Below are positions 16,615 to 25,217 of a DNA stretch of 64,000 nucleotides, piece by piece. Numbering within the stretch: the first letter of the stretch is position 1; each line of letters begins with the position of its first letter. Made by a program: the position numbers and the translations under genes. The stretch covers positions 1 to 64,000 of the forward strand of contig CALFXX010000123.1 of NCBI GenBank assembly GCA_937952975.1, written 5' to 3'. The notes under the pieces are model-generated. The model saw only the letters and a program-made list of their open reading frames with translations, did no database searches and was not told the origin of the DNA. Source of the DNA: an uncultured Alcaligenaceae bacterium (GTDB lineage Bacteria; Pseudomonadota; Gammaproteobacteria; Burkholderiales; Burkholderiaceae_B).

Positions 16615-17424
16615 ATGACGCATTCACAGGGTAGGCTCGCGAACAAAGTCGCAATTATTACGGGCGCCGGTTGCGTGGGCCCTGGCTGGGGTAACGGCAG
16701 GGCGATTGCCATGCGTTTTGCCCAAGAAGGTGCGCGCGTATTTGCGGTCGATAAAGATATGTCAGCGATGACTGACACACTGGCGTTGATTAAAGAGTTT
16801 GACGGTGATGTCACGCCTTACACCTGTGATGTCACAGACAGCAAGGCGATTCAGGGACTAGTCGCCGCATGTCTGAAGCAATACGGCACCGTAGATATCT
16901 TGGTGAATAACGTTGGCGGTCCAGTGCGTGGTGGCCCAATCGAGCTGAGTGAAGAAAATTGGGACGCGCAGATCGACATCAACCTGAAGACTGTTTTCTT
17001 GATGTGCAAATATGTGATGCCCATCATGGAGGCTAAAGGCGCCGGTTCGATTGTGAACATTTCATCGACGTCAGGGATTCGTTTCTCTGGAGCACCGCAA
17101 GTGGGTTACGCTGCTGCAAAGGCCGGTGTGATTCAATTTGGTCGCGTGGTTGCTGTTGAGTATGCAAAAAAAGGGATCCGTGTGAATTCAGTGCTGCCAG
17201 GCTTGCTGCACACTCCACTCGTAGAAGCGGTGCTAGCGGGTGCTCAGGCCGGTGGCGATGCAGAGGGTTTGTTAAAGCGTCGGCAAGCGCGCATCCCCAT
17301 GTCGTTTATGGGCGATGGTCGAGATACCGCCAACGCAGTATTGTTTTTAGCCTCGGATGAGGCACGGTTCATTACCGGCACCGAGCTCGTTGTCGATGGC
17401 GGCATGAGTGCAAAGTGCGATTAG
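16615..17424 (+). CDS. Short-chain dehydrogenase/reductase (second of a tandem pair)
   Basis: A 269-residue classical SDR closely resembling its upstream neighbour. It shares the unusual glycine-rich motif (TGAGCVGPGWGNGRA, 17-31), NNVGG (98-102), Ser150/151, Tyr165 and Lys169, and the TGTELVVDGG ending. The two probably arose by tandem duplication and may act on two successive or stereochemically opposite hydroxyl groups (inference). The ATG at 16615 has only a weak upstream ribosome site (AAAAGA). Confidence 0.9.
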   Translation: MTHSQGRLANKVAIITGAGCVGPGWGNGRAIAMRFAQEGARVFAVDKDMSAMTDTLALIKEFDGDVTPYTCDVTDSKAIQGLVAACLKQYGTVDILVNNVGGPVRGGPIELSEENWDAQIDINLKTVFLMCKYVMPIMEAKGAGSIVNISSTSGIRFSGAPQVGYAAAKAGVIQFGRVVAVEYAKKGIRVNSVLPGLLHTPLVEAVLAGAQAGGDAEGLLKRRQARIPMSFMGDGRDTANAVLFLASDEARFITGTELVVDGGMSAKCD

Positions 17425-17457
17425 CGTAAAAAATTTCATAGAAACTGGAGACAAAAC

Positions 17458-18429
17458 ATGAAAGCAGCTGTATTGACGACTGAAGGATTTCACATCACCG
17501 AGGCTCCAAAGCCCGTCCCAACGGCAGAGCAGGTGTTGGTGCGTGTGCGCGCCGCTGGCTTGAATCGCGCTGACCTTGGCGTGATCGCAGGTGGCATGCA
17601 CGGTAGCCAAGGCGGTGCTGGCACAGTACCCGGTCTTGAGTGGGCGGGTGAGGTGGTCGAGCTTGGTGCCAATGTAAAAGGTTTGAAGGTCGGTGATCGA
17701 GTGATGTGTTCTGGGTCAGGCGGATACGCCGAATATGCCGTCGCTGACTGGGGGCGTGCCATGGCAATCCCGTCCGACTCTATGAGCTTTGAGCAAGCGA
17801 CCACCTTGCCCATCGCTGTCACAACAATGCATAACGCGTTAGTCACTGCGGGCGAATTGCGTAAAGGCGAGACTGTGCTGATTCAGGGTGCTTCGTCAGG
17901 CGTGGGTTTGATGGCGATGCAGATTGCAAAATTGATGGGCGCTAAGACGGTCATCGGCACCTCGTCTAACCCAGAGCGGCGTGCGCAACTTAAACAGTTT
18001 GGTGCTGATTTTGCGATCGACAATAGTGATCCTCAGTGGCCAAAGCTTGCAACCGAGGCCAATGGCGGCAAGGGCGTCGATCTGATTATTGACCAATTGT
18101 CTGGCAAGTTTGGTACTCCTAACATTGAAGCTTGCGCGGTTCTTGGTCGAATCGTAAACGTGGGTCGTTTAGCCGGACGTTTTGCTGAGTTCGATTTTGA
18201 TTTACACGCACTCAAGCGCATTAAGTACACGGGCGTCACGTTTCGCACGCGTAGCGTAGACGAGGTGCGCGAGATTACCAGGCTTGCGATGGCAGACTTG
18301 GCTGGCTATTTAAAATCAGGTCAACTCGCTTTGCCAATCGATAGCAGCTACAGCTTTGACAAACTCGCCGATGCCTTTGCACGTATGCGTGCAAATCAGC
18401 ACTTTGGCAAAATTGTTGTCACGATGTAA
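17458..18429 (+). CDS. Quinone-oxidoreductase-like MDR-family NADPH enzyme
   Basis: A 323-residue medium-chain dehydrogenase/reductase of the zinc-free quinone reductase/enoyl reductase branch. It has a GroES-like N-terminal domain (GLNRADLGVIAGG, PGLEWAGEVVELG) and a nucleotide-binding domain with IQGASSGVGLMAMQIAKLMGA. The structural-zinc cysteines of alcohol dehydrogenases are absent. It probably reduces an alpha,beta-unsaturated carbonyl or quinone. AACTGGAGAC precedes the ATG, 33 nt after the SDR stop, so it is in the same operon. Confidence 0.9.
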   Translation: MKAAVLTTEGFHITEAPKPVPTAEQVLVRVRAAGLNRADLGVIAGGMHGSQGGAGTVPGLEWAGEVVELGANVKGLKVGDRVMCSGSGGYAEYAVADWGRAMAIPSDSMSFEQATTLPIAVTTMHNALVTAGELRKGETVLIQGASSGVGLMAMQIAKLMGAKTVIGTSSNPERRAQLKQFGADFAIDNSDPQWPKLATEANGGKGVDLIIDQLSGKFGTPNIEACAVLGRIVNVGRLAGRFAEFDFDLHALKRIKYTGVTFRTRSVDEVREITRLAMADLAGYLKSGQLALPIDSSYSFDKLADAFARMRANQHFGKIVVTM

Positions 18430-18432
18430 TTG

Positions 18433-19044
18433 ATGACTAAGATGATCCAGACTATCGAGCAGTTACGGGGCTTATATGCCCCAGCAAAAGAAAGAGCTGT
18501 AAAAAAACAGCTGTCGGCACTCGATGTGCACTGCCAACGCTTTATCGGGCTGTCACCTTTTGTCGTAATCTCAAGCCTCGGTCTGGATCAAATGCTTGAC
18601 GCGTCGCCGCGTGGGGGCGCACCAGGTTTTGTCAAAGTCCTTGACCCGCATACGTTGTTGGTGCCCGATTCTCCTGGTAACAATCGGTTAGATACCCTCG
18701 AAAATATTATTCATACCGGTAAGGTAGGGATGTTATTTTTGCTTCCAGGTATGGACGAGACCTTGCGCGTGAACGGAACCGCGAGTTTGTCGGTAGATGC
18801 TGCCGACCTTGAGCAGTGCACCACTGAAGTGCGTGCGCCCAAGCTTGTGATCAAAGTGACGGTCGTGCAAGCCTACCTGCACTGCGCGAAAGCGTTTATG
18901 CGTTCAAAGCTCTGGGATTCTCAAAGTCACATCCAACGATCGCTTATGCCAACGATGGGTGACATGATCAATGAGCAAGCAGGGATGAGCACGCCTGCAG
19001 AAACACAAGAAGAGATGCTCGCGCGCTACCGAGCTGAACTTTAA
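18433..19044 (+). CDS. Pyridoxamine-5'-phosphate-oxidase-like FMN-binding protein (MSMEG_1061-type)
   Basis: A ~203-residue split-barrel flavoprotein. Matching segments are SSLGLDQMLDASPRGGAPGFVKVLD, DSPGNNRLDTLENIIHTGKVGMLFLLPG and the final KAFMRSKLWDSQ. The family binds FMN or F420 and reduces small molecules; a vitamin B6 role is unlikely. The ATG at 18433 lies 3 nt after the stop of the MDR gene (a TTG at 18430 is also possible), so it is the last gene of the TRAP/SDR operon. Confidence 0.85.
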   Translation: MTKMIQTIEQLRGLYAPAKERAVKKQLSALDVHCQRFIGLSPFVVISSLGLDQMLDASPRGGAPGFVKVLDPHTLLVPDSPGNNRLDTLENIIHTGKVGMLFLLPGMDETLRVNGTASLSVDAADLEQCTTEVRAPKLVIKVTVVQAYLHCAKAFMRSKLWDSQSHIQRSLMPTMGDMINEQAGMSTPAETQEEMLARYRAEL

Positions 19045-19107
19045 CGCAACGATAGCAAGAGCTTTTAGATTCAGTGCGAGGACGCAGAGTGCGCGACTAG
19101 CACGCTG

Positions 19108-20019
19108 TCATTGTTCAGCATTTTTGAGTTGCCACGATTGAAACTCTGCCGAGCGATCAACCTCGCGCAATAATTGTGTTGAGGCTTGTCGCGACTTAAG
19201 CGCAATTGGGTCACCTTCTGCTTTCAGGTGTGCAAGCCCATCGTAGATTGCCTGAACCGCCATGGTGTATGGCGATTGACCAAGGTAGCGTATTTGAACC
19301 GCGTTCATCTGCAGGTATGCAGTGTCGGCGACTAACTCTGGGGGCATGCGTAAAACAAACAGCGGCAAGGACGATACGCTTCGTATTGCTTCGATATCGC
19401 TGTGACCGTTTGGCAACTCAGGAAACATCAACGCCTCGGCACCGCTCTTGCTGTAAGCCGCAATTCTGAGTAAAGCCTGTGCTCGCGGCAGATGTTCTAG
19501 TGCCCGCGTTCTTGCCACAATCATCGTGAGGGGATCGCGCCGTGCTTGGACTGCAGCCTTAAGTTTATTGACTTGTTCATCAAGAGCAACCATATCCGGA
19601 TAGAGATGGCTGTCTGACACCTGCTTATCTTGTTTGCCAGATCGTGCTTCTGTACCTAAAGCCATGGGTACTCGTACATCTTCAATTTCGATGGCACAGA
19701 CGCCTGCTGACTCTAGCTCTCTGACTGTGCGCATGACGGCGAGCGCATGAGGACCGCCATCGTCAGCATCAGCGATTAAACACAGGTCGCTCGCGCGTTG
19801 TATGCGCCAACACACGTCCACGAGGTCAGAAATATTTGATAGTGCAATGCCATCCGGAATCGCGAGATTAGCAAATTTTGCAACGGATCCAGATAGTTTC
19901 GCTATCTTCCAGCCTTGCATGTCCGCGATGCGTGCAGAGAGCGGATCAAAAATAGGAGCCGCTCGGTGGCAGGTATGGCTTTCAAGTAATTGTCTGAAAC
20001 GTTCTCTGGCTAATGTCAC
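19108..20019 (-). CDS. Isocitrate lyase/PEP mutase superfamily protein (oxaloacetate-decarboxylase-like)
   Basis: A 303-residue TIM barrel of the PEP mutase/isocitrate lyase superfamily. The metal-binding region is DADDGG where most members have DxDxGYG, and IEIEDVRVPMALG replaces the usual EDQ..PK+CGH loop. The lyase catalytic Cys is therefore missing, as in the oxaloacetate decarboxylase branch (PA4872-like). MIVARTRA matches the conserved IARTDA strand. Likely reaction: Mg-dependent C-C cleavage or decarboxylation of a 2-oxo acid. It is downstream of tctC and an amidohydrolase on the same strand. Confidence 0.8.
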   Translation of the reverse strand: MTLARERFRQLLESHTCHRAAPIFDPLSARIADMQGWKIAKLSGSVAKFANLAIPDGIALSNISDLVDVCWRIQRASDLCLIADADDGGPHALAVMRTVRELESAGVCAIEIEDVRVPMALGTEARSGKQDKQVSDSHLYPDMVALDEQVNKLKAAVQARRDPLTMIVARTRALEHLPRAQALLRIAAYSKSGAEALMFPELPNGHSDIEAIRSVSSLPLFVLRMPPELVADTAYLQMNAVQIRYLGQSPYTMAVQAIYDGLAHLKAEGDPIALKSRQASTQLLREVDRSAEFQSWQLKNAEQ

Positions 20020-20132
20020 ACAAGTCTCTTAGGATGATTGAGGATGCTTGGACTATTCGACTGGGCTAAACAAAGGGTAGGTGTTTAGGCAAGATTAGTG
20101 GTTGTGAAACACACGACTGAACTTCAAGAGCG

Positions 20133-21080
20133 CTATTTCTTGGCCAGCCCCGCCGCTTTGACTACCTCGCCTAGCTTGTCATGTTCATCTTTTAATTGTT
20201 TGATTAGCGCAGGGCCTTTGACGATGTCGAGCGTTTCGCCGACCTCATCTAAAAACTTCATCGCTTCCGGAGACCGTGCCGCTGTCTCGAGAATTTTTTC
20301 AAGGTAGGCGATTCGTTCAGGAGGAGTGCCTCGTGGAACAAAAATTGCGCGCCACAGTACGGTTTCCTCACTAGCGATACCAAGTTCAGACAGACTGGTG
20401 GTGTTCGGTAGCGCTTTGGCTCGCTTAGCGGCTGTTACTAAAAGACATTTGACCGAGCCTGCTTGTATGAACTGCAAAATGGGTGGAATTGACCCCACGT
20501 ACATGTCGACATGTCCGCCCAGGAGACCGACGCGGGATTCCCCAGCACCTTTATACGGAATGTCGCGCTGTGTAATGCCGAAGGATAAGAAGGCGCGCGT
20601 TGCGGCCAGTTGCCCTAGACCACCAGGGCCATCGGTACCAAACGAGTATTGATTTGGATTTTTTTTCAGGAGTGCTAAAAGCTCAGTGGCGGTGTTTGCT
20701 GGAAAGTCAGGGCGTGTGCAGATCACATACGGCGCGCTACTAAAGAGCATGACAGGGATATAGTCATCCGGGGTATAGCTGACGCCCAAAGTATGTGGTG
20801 CGATCGAGATCGGTCCGGTCCAGGCGCCCGCCAAAGTTGTTCCGTCTGGCTTTGAGCTCACCATTTTTGCGACACCAATGCTGCCGCCACCGCCCGAGAT
20901 ATTACTCACCATGACGGGGATGCCAAACTCTTTTTCGATGACCTTGCCAAAAATTCGAAAGTAAATATCACCTCCACCCCCAGGCGGTGAAGGCCAAATA
21001 ATGGTGATCGGATCAACCGCGAGCGCGAGTGAAGTCTTTAGCGTGAGAAACAGCAAAAGAAGTGTCTGAATAGTGCGCAT
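20133..21080 (-). CDS. TctC/Bug-family periplasmic solute-binding protein
   Basis: A 315-residue binding protein with signal peptide MRTIQTLLLLFLTLKTSLALA. The first ligand loop is PSPPGGGGDIYFR and the second region contains SSKPDGTTLAG. It lacks the YP.+PI opening common to most family members, and the substrate is unknown. No TctAB genes are adjacent; it lies between a TIM-barrel amidohydrolase (upstream) and a PEP-mutase-fold lyase (downstream), so the bound acid may be processed by these enzymes (inference). Confidence 0.9.
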   Translation of the reverse strand: MRTIQTLLLLFLTLKTSLALAVDPITIIWPSPPGGGGDIYFRIFGKVIEKEFGIPVMVSNISGGGGSIGVAKMVSSKPDGTTLAGAWTGPISIAPHTLGVSYTPDDYIPVMLFSSAPYVICTRPDFPANTATELLALLKKNPNQYSFGTDGPGGLGQLAATRAFLSFGITQRDIPYKGAGESRVGLLGGHVDMYVGSIPPILQFIQAGSVKCLLVTAAKRAKALPNTTSLSELGIASEETVLWRAIFVPRGTPPERIAYLEKILETAARSPEAMKFLDEVGETLDIVKGPALIKQLKDEHDKLGEVVKAAGLAKK

Positions 21081-21151
21081 GCGTCAGCTCGGTAAAGTTA
21101 TGTCATGGCATATCTGATCGCAAAAATTCGCTCAGATGTGCTCTTCGAGAT

Positions 21152-21958
21152 TTAGTCAAACTGATAAAGAATTTTTGCGTTATCCGCAAACAAACGTTGA
21201 CGGTGATCTTCGCTCTGAATCGCGTCCATGAAAAAATGAAGCGGGTTAAAGTCTGGTGCAACCTTGTCGATGAACCGGATATAGGGCCAGTCTGAGCCCC
21301 AAACCATTCGGTCAGGGCGCAGGTTCATTAACGCTTGCGCATAAGGGACTAAATCTTGATAGGGCGCACTAGACTGTGTAATTCGGAACGCCGCAGAAAG
21401 CTTGACCCACACGCGGCCTGTCGCAAGCATGCGCCCTAAGGCTTTCATGGTGGGTTGTTCGAGCCCCAAGCGCGAATCGACTGAGCCGAAATGATCCAAG
21501 ACAATAGGCAAGCCAGTTGCGAGCAGTGCCTGTTCGACACTAGGCAGTTGGCCCAAAGGCATGAAGGTTTGTACGTGCAAACCTAAGGCATGAAGTTTAG
21601 GGGCGATGTCAGCCAACTGGGCCAGCGACAAGGTGCTGCCTCCGACCGCGTTGACACGAATACCTCGCGCCCCAGCTTTGTGCATCGCAGCAAGTTCTTC
21701 GGTCGTCACGTCGGACGCGACTGCTACAACCGCTCGACCCTGCGTACCTAAGCTCTTTAATTCGTCGAGCATGTAACGGTTGTCTGCGCCGTAGCATGAG
21801 GGCTGCACCAATACCATCCGCGTGACGCCTAGCGGGGCAAAGAGCCGTTGATAGTCAGTGATTGCTAAAACGGGCGGCTCGTAGCCCCGCGTGGGCACCA
21901 TTGGAAATTTGTCAGGTGCGGCGAAGACGTGAAAATGACAGTCGCAAATGTTATTCAT
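21152..21958 (-). CDS. TIM-barrel amidohydrolase (2-pyrone-4,6-dicarboxylate lactonase-like)
   Basis: A 268-residue metal-dependent hydrolase. It has the N-terminal CDCHFHVF (HxH), the family core LVQPSCYGADNRYMLDEL, HVQTFMP, IVLDHFG and WGSDWP near the C-terminus, which carries the catalytic Asp. This set matches the LigI / amidohydrolase_2 group that opens lactones or decarboxylates aromatic acids. There is no signal peptide. It is the first gene of a three-gene minus-strand unit with tctC and the PEP-mutase-fold enzyme, and is divergent from the alpha/beta hydrolase 48 nt away. Confidence 0.87.
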   Translation of the reverse strand: MNNICDCHFHVFAAPDKFPMVPTRGYEPPVLAITDYQRLFAPLGVTRMVLVQPSCYGADNRYMLDELKSLGTQGRAVVAVASDVTTEELAAMHKAGARGIRVNAVGGSTLSLAQLADIAPKLHALGLHVQTFMPLGQLPSVEQALLATGLPIVLDHFGSVDSRLGLEQPTMKALGRMLATGRVWVKLSAAFRITQSSAPYQDLVPYAQALMNLRPDRMVWGSDWPYIRFIDKVAPDFNPLHFFMDAIQSEDHRQRLFADNAKILYQFD

Positions 21959-22006
21959 CCAGACACGTTAGCATATGCAGAACCTAATCGGCAAAGGAGC
22001 CTAGCG

Positions 22007-22894
22007 ATGTCAATTAAGCATTCAGACATTTCGATTCAGTATGGTTACGCGACTGTCTCGCTTGGTCAAATCCACTACGCGCAGGCTGGAGCGCCAGACG
22101 CACCGCCAATAATTTTGATGCATGCTGCCGGGCGTTCAAGTAGTTGTTATCGCCATATGCTGCCGTTGCTCGCAAAAGATTTCAGAGCGATCGCGATTGA
22201 TCTGCCTGGCTTCGGGTATTCGGCTCGGATGGCTGATCATCCGACGATTGATAGCTTGGCTCAAACGCTGACTGAGTTCATGGATGCGCTTTCGTTGCAG
22301 CGCCCCCACATATTTGGTCTACATACTGGAAATAAAATCGCTGCCGCGCTGGCTGCAAATTGGCCCGAGCGGGTAGGTGATGTGATTTTGGCTGGGCAAA
22401 CGCATAGCCTAATCCTTGATATGAAGACGCGTAATGCGGCCTTAGCACCTTACTGCGAGAAGTATTTTCCTAAGTTTTCCCAAAGCTCAGACGGATCCCA
22501 CTTATTGAAAGCCTGGAACATGACACAGGCTGCGGTCGAAGGATTTTGGTGGCCGCCTGAGTTAGTGAATGCTCAAGCCACTCAGGCTGAAGACCTTGCT
22601 CAGGCTGAAGTTCGCGTCCTTGATCATCTGCATGGATGGGAGAGCATCGTCCCTTTGTATCGGGCAATTTTTGCGTTTGACCTACCCGAGGTGGTCAAGC
22701 GTATTGAGGCTAGGACGCTGGTGTTAGAGCTTTTAACACCGCAAGAGGCGCATTACGGTCCCCAAGGCAAGCTCCTGTGCGATCTGATTCCCGGGGCATC
22801 ACTTGCACAACTACAAAACGCGGTGGGCCTGTCGATGGAGTACCGCCCAGACGAAATCGTAACGGCTATCCGTAGCTTCTTATGTAGGGTATAG
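22007..22894 (+). CDS. Alpha/beta hydrolase with an atypical nucleophile elbow
   Basis: A 295-residue alpha/beta-hydrolase fold: oxyanion-side HAAGRSSS (39-46), the IDLPGFGYS strand-turn (64-72) and a nucleophile elbow reading GLHTG (104-108). The elbow normally is GxSxG; here His106 replaces the nucleophile, so a standard Ser-His-Asp mechanism is doubtful. The protein could be a C-C or lactone hydrolase using another residue, or a non-hydrolytic lyase. The ATG at 22007 is preferred over 21929 because AAAGGAG precedes it. It is followed by tctC, an OYE-family gene and a CoA-transferase. Confidence 0.85.
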   Translation: MSIKHSDISIQYGYATVSLGQIHYAQAGAPDAPPIILMHAAGRSSSCYRHMLPLLAKDFRAIAIDLPGFGYSARMADHPTIDSLAQTLTEFMDALSLQRPHIFGLHTGNKIAAALAANWPERVGDVILAGQTHSLILDMKTRNAALAPYCEKYFPKFSQSSDGSHLLKAWNMTQAAVEGFWWPPELVNAQATQAEDLAQAEVRVLDHLHGWESIVPLYRAIFAFDLPEVVKRIEARTLVLELLTPQEAHYGPQGKLLCDLIPGASLAQLQNAVGLSMEYRPDEIVTAIRSFLCRV

Positions 22895-22972
22895 TTTTTG
22901 AAAATCAAACAGATTCAAACCGCCCAAGAGCGAAGAATCTGCAATCAGACATCAGCGCCGAGGAGGGCAACG

Positions 22973-23953
22973 ATGAGAAACACCCTAGGCCGCAGCGTGC
23001 GGTCAGTTTTGCTGGCGAGTTTGTTGGCGTTGACTGCCAGCTGCTTCGCTCAAGACTATCCAACTAAGCCCATTCGCTTGTTGATACCAGCGCCACCGGG
23101 CGGTGGTACTGATATCTTGGCACGCGTCATGGCAGACCATCTGGTTAAACAGCTAGGACAACCTATCGTTTTTGATCATAAAGGCGGCGCAAGCGGCATG
23201 ATTGCTGTTGAGAATATGCTGCAAGCACCTGCCGATGGCTACACTTTGTTAATGGTGTACTCAGGGATCGTGACTGTAAATCAGTCTTTGTATAAAAACA
23301 TTAAATACGATCCACTAAAAGATTTGGTCGGCATTGCAAACTTTGCAGAGGTACCGAACTTACTGATCGTTCATCCAACTTTTAAAGTCGAGTCAGTCAA
23401 GGATTTGATTGCACAGGCTAAAGCCAAACCTGATGGCATTACCTACGGCTCATCGGGTAATGGAGTGTCTAATCACTTGGCGATGGAACTCTTTAAACAA
23501 ACCGCTGGTATTTCAATGGTTCATGTTCCCTACAAGGGGGGCTCACAGGCCATGGTGGGTTTGATGGGAGGTCAAGTACAGCTCATGTTTAACAATACGC
23601 CTGAGGTGTTGCCTCAATTGAACTCGGGCAGACTAAAGGTTTTAGCGATTGCTTTGCCAGAGCGTTCGCCTTTGATGCCTGACATCCCAACGGTTGCTGA
23701 AACTGGTTTGCCAGGTTTTAGTATTTCGCTCTGGTACGGTCTGATTGGTCCGAAGGGCATGCCTCAGCCAATTGTAGAAAAGCTGAACGCCGCGGTACGC
23801 ACCTCGTTGGCAGATCCTGAGGTCATTGCAAAATTGGCCAAGCTTGGTTCGCAGCCAATCATACAAACCACCCAACAATTTGCCGAAGTGATTAAAAACG
23901 ATTCGGCCAAATGGGCTGAAGTTATCAAAGCTGGCAACATCAAACCAGACTAA
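22973..23953 (+). CDS. TctC/Bug-family periplasmic solute-binding protein
   Basis: A ~326-residue binding protein starting MRNTLGRSVRSVLLASLLAL, with signal cleavage expected near CFA/QDYP. The mature part opens YPTKPIRLLIPAPPGGGTDILAR, a canonical Bug first loop, and the second loop has APADGYTLL. The ATG at 22973 follows GAGGAGG; an in-frame upstream start at 22898 lacks a site. It is an orphan without TctAB, between an alpha/beta hydrolase and an OYE-family reductase on the same strand (18 nt to the next gene). Confidence 0.92.
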   Translation: MRNTLGRSVRSVLLASLLALTASCFAQDYPTKPIRLLIPAPPGGGTDILARVMADHLVKQLGQPIVFDHKGGASGMIAVENMLQAPADGYTLLMVYSGIVTVNQSLYKNIKYDPLKDLVGIANFAEVPNLLIVHPTFKVESVKDLIAQAKAKPDGITYGSSGNGVSNHLAMELFKQTAGISMVHVPYKGGSQAMVGLMGGQVQLMFNNTPEVLPQLNSGRLKVLAIALPERSPLMPDIPTVAETGLPGFSISLWYGLIGPKGMPQPIVEKLNAAVRTSLADPEVIAKLAKLGSQPIIQTTQQFAEVIKNDSAKWAEVIKAGNIKPD

Positions 23954-23971
23954 TTCATTCAAGAGATCAAT

Positions 23972-25141
23972 ATGCAAAGCAAATTATTTTCGCCCCTTCA
24001 AATTCGTGACGTAGTCATCCGCAATCGTATTGCCCTGTCGCCGATGCTGACCTATTCTGCAGTCAATGGTCATGCCAGTGACTGGCATTTTGCGCATTAC
24101 GCCAAGTACGCTGTCGGTGGCGTGGGCTTGGTCATGGTTGAGTCAACCAAAGTTGACCCTCGCGGTTGCACAACGCCATCAGATTTAGGCTTGTGGAAAG
24201 ATGAGTTCATCCCGCAGATGCAGCGCATTACCTCTTTTGTGAAATCTTATGGCGCTACGGTCGGGATTCAGTTAGGTCACTCTGGCATCAAGGCGCGTAA
24301 TTCAGTTCCTTGGAAAGGCCGTGCGCCCTTAGATGCAAGTCAAAAGGGCGTGGATCACGGAGAGGAGTGGGAACTGATCGGCCCAAGTGCCATAAGTTTG
24401 AACTCAAAAGCGGCGTTGCCAAGGGCAATGACGATCAAAGATATTCAAGAGCAAATTGAATGTTGGGGTAAAGCCGCTGAGCGGGCCGATCGTGCTGGCT
24501 ACGATATTTTAGAGTTACACGGTGCGCATGGTTATTTGACCCATCAGTTTTTGTCGGCGACCACTAATCTGCGCACTGATGAATACGGCGGTACGCCTGA
24601 AAAACGGATGCGGTTCGCGATTGAAGTGGTTGAACGAGTCCGCCAATCATGGCCCCATCACAAGCCATTGTTTTACAGAACCTCCGCAGTCGACGAGGTA
24701 GGTTGGACAATTGAAGACAGTATCAATTTGGCCAAGGTGCTTAAAGCCAAGGGTGTGGACGTGTTTGATTGCAGCAGCGGCGGCATGTCAGAAAAATCAG
24801 CTGTGCTGTCACCCGTAAAACCTTCTTATGGTTATCAAGTCCCTTACTCAGAAAAAATCCGTCACGGTGCAGACATCATGACGATGGCTGTTGGGTTGAT
24901 TATTCACGCTGACCAAGCAGAGAGCATTTTACAAAAGGGTCAGGCCGATATCGTGGCAATCGGGCGCGAGATGTTGCACAACCCAAACTGGGCGTTGGAT
25001 GCAGCTAGCAAACTCGGTCAAGATAATCCGTTTGGGACCGTGCCTGATAGCTATGCCTATTGGCTTGAGAAGCGAGCCGGTATTGGTTTTGGCGAGCGCA
25101 GTTCGACTTGGCTCAAGGGCATTGATGCACCGCACGTCTAA
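23972..25141 (+). CDS. NADH:flavin oxidoreductase, Old Yellow Enzyme family
   Basis: A 389-residue FMN TIM barrel. It shows the opening LFSPLQIRDVVIRNRIALSPM, the active-site HGAHGYLTHQFLS with the FMN- and substrate-binding His pair, and TDEYGG. The position usually held by Cys in YqjM-like ene-reductases (SPMC) is Leu-Thr here (SPMLT), so its redox tuning may differ. It probably reduces an alpha,beta-unsaturated carbonyl. It lies in a plus-strand set with an alpha/beta hydrolase, tctC and a CoA-transferase; a long hairpin separates it from the last. Confidence 0.9.
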   Translation: MQSKLFSPLQIRDVVIRNRIALSPMLTYSAVNGHASDWHFAHYAKYAVGGVGLVMVESTKVDPRGCTTPSDLGLWKDEFIPQMQRITSFVKSYGATVGIQLGHSGIKARNSVPWKGRAPLDASQKGVDHGEEWELIGPSAISLNSKAALPRAMTIKDIQEQIECWGKAAERADRAGYDILELHGAHGYLTHQFLSATTNLRTDEYGGTPEKRMRFAIEVVERVRQSWPHHKPLFYRTSAVDEVGWTIEDSINLAKVLKAKGVDVFDCSSGGMSEKSAVLSPVKPSYGYQVPYSEKIRHGADIMTMAVGLIIHADQAESILQKGQADIVAIGREMLHNPNWALDAASKLGQDNPFGTVPDSYAYWLEKRAGIGFGERSSTWLKGIDAPHV

Positions 25142-25156
25142 GCAGATTGAGTTAGA

Positions 25157-25182
25157 CACCTCAGACAGCGCTGTTTGAGGTG
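25157..25182 (+). repeat. Near-perfect 26-nt palindrome between the OYE and CoA-transferase genes
   Basis: Two 13-nt arms, CACCTCAGACAGC and GCTGTTTGAGGTG, pair completely if one G-U pair is allowed. It starts 16 nt after the OYE stop and ends 35 nt before the next ATG. There is no T-run, so it may be an operator or an RNA processing/stability hairpin rather than a terminator. Confidence 0.6.
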
Positions 25183-25217
25183 AGCAGGTCAGCAATCGAT
25201 CACTGAAAGAGATGTAC

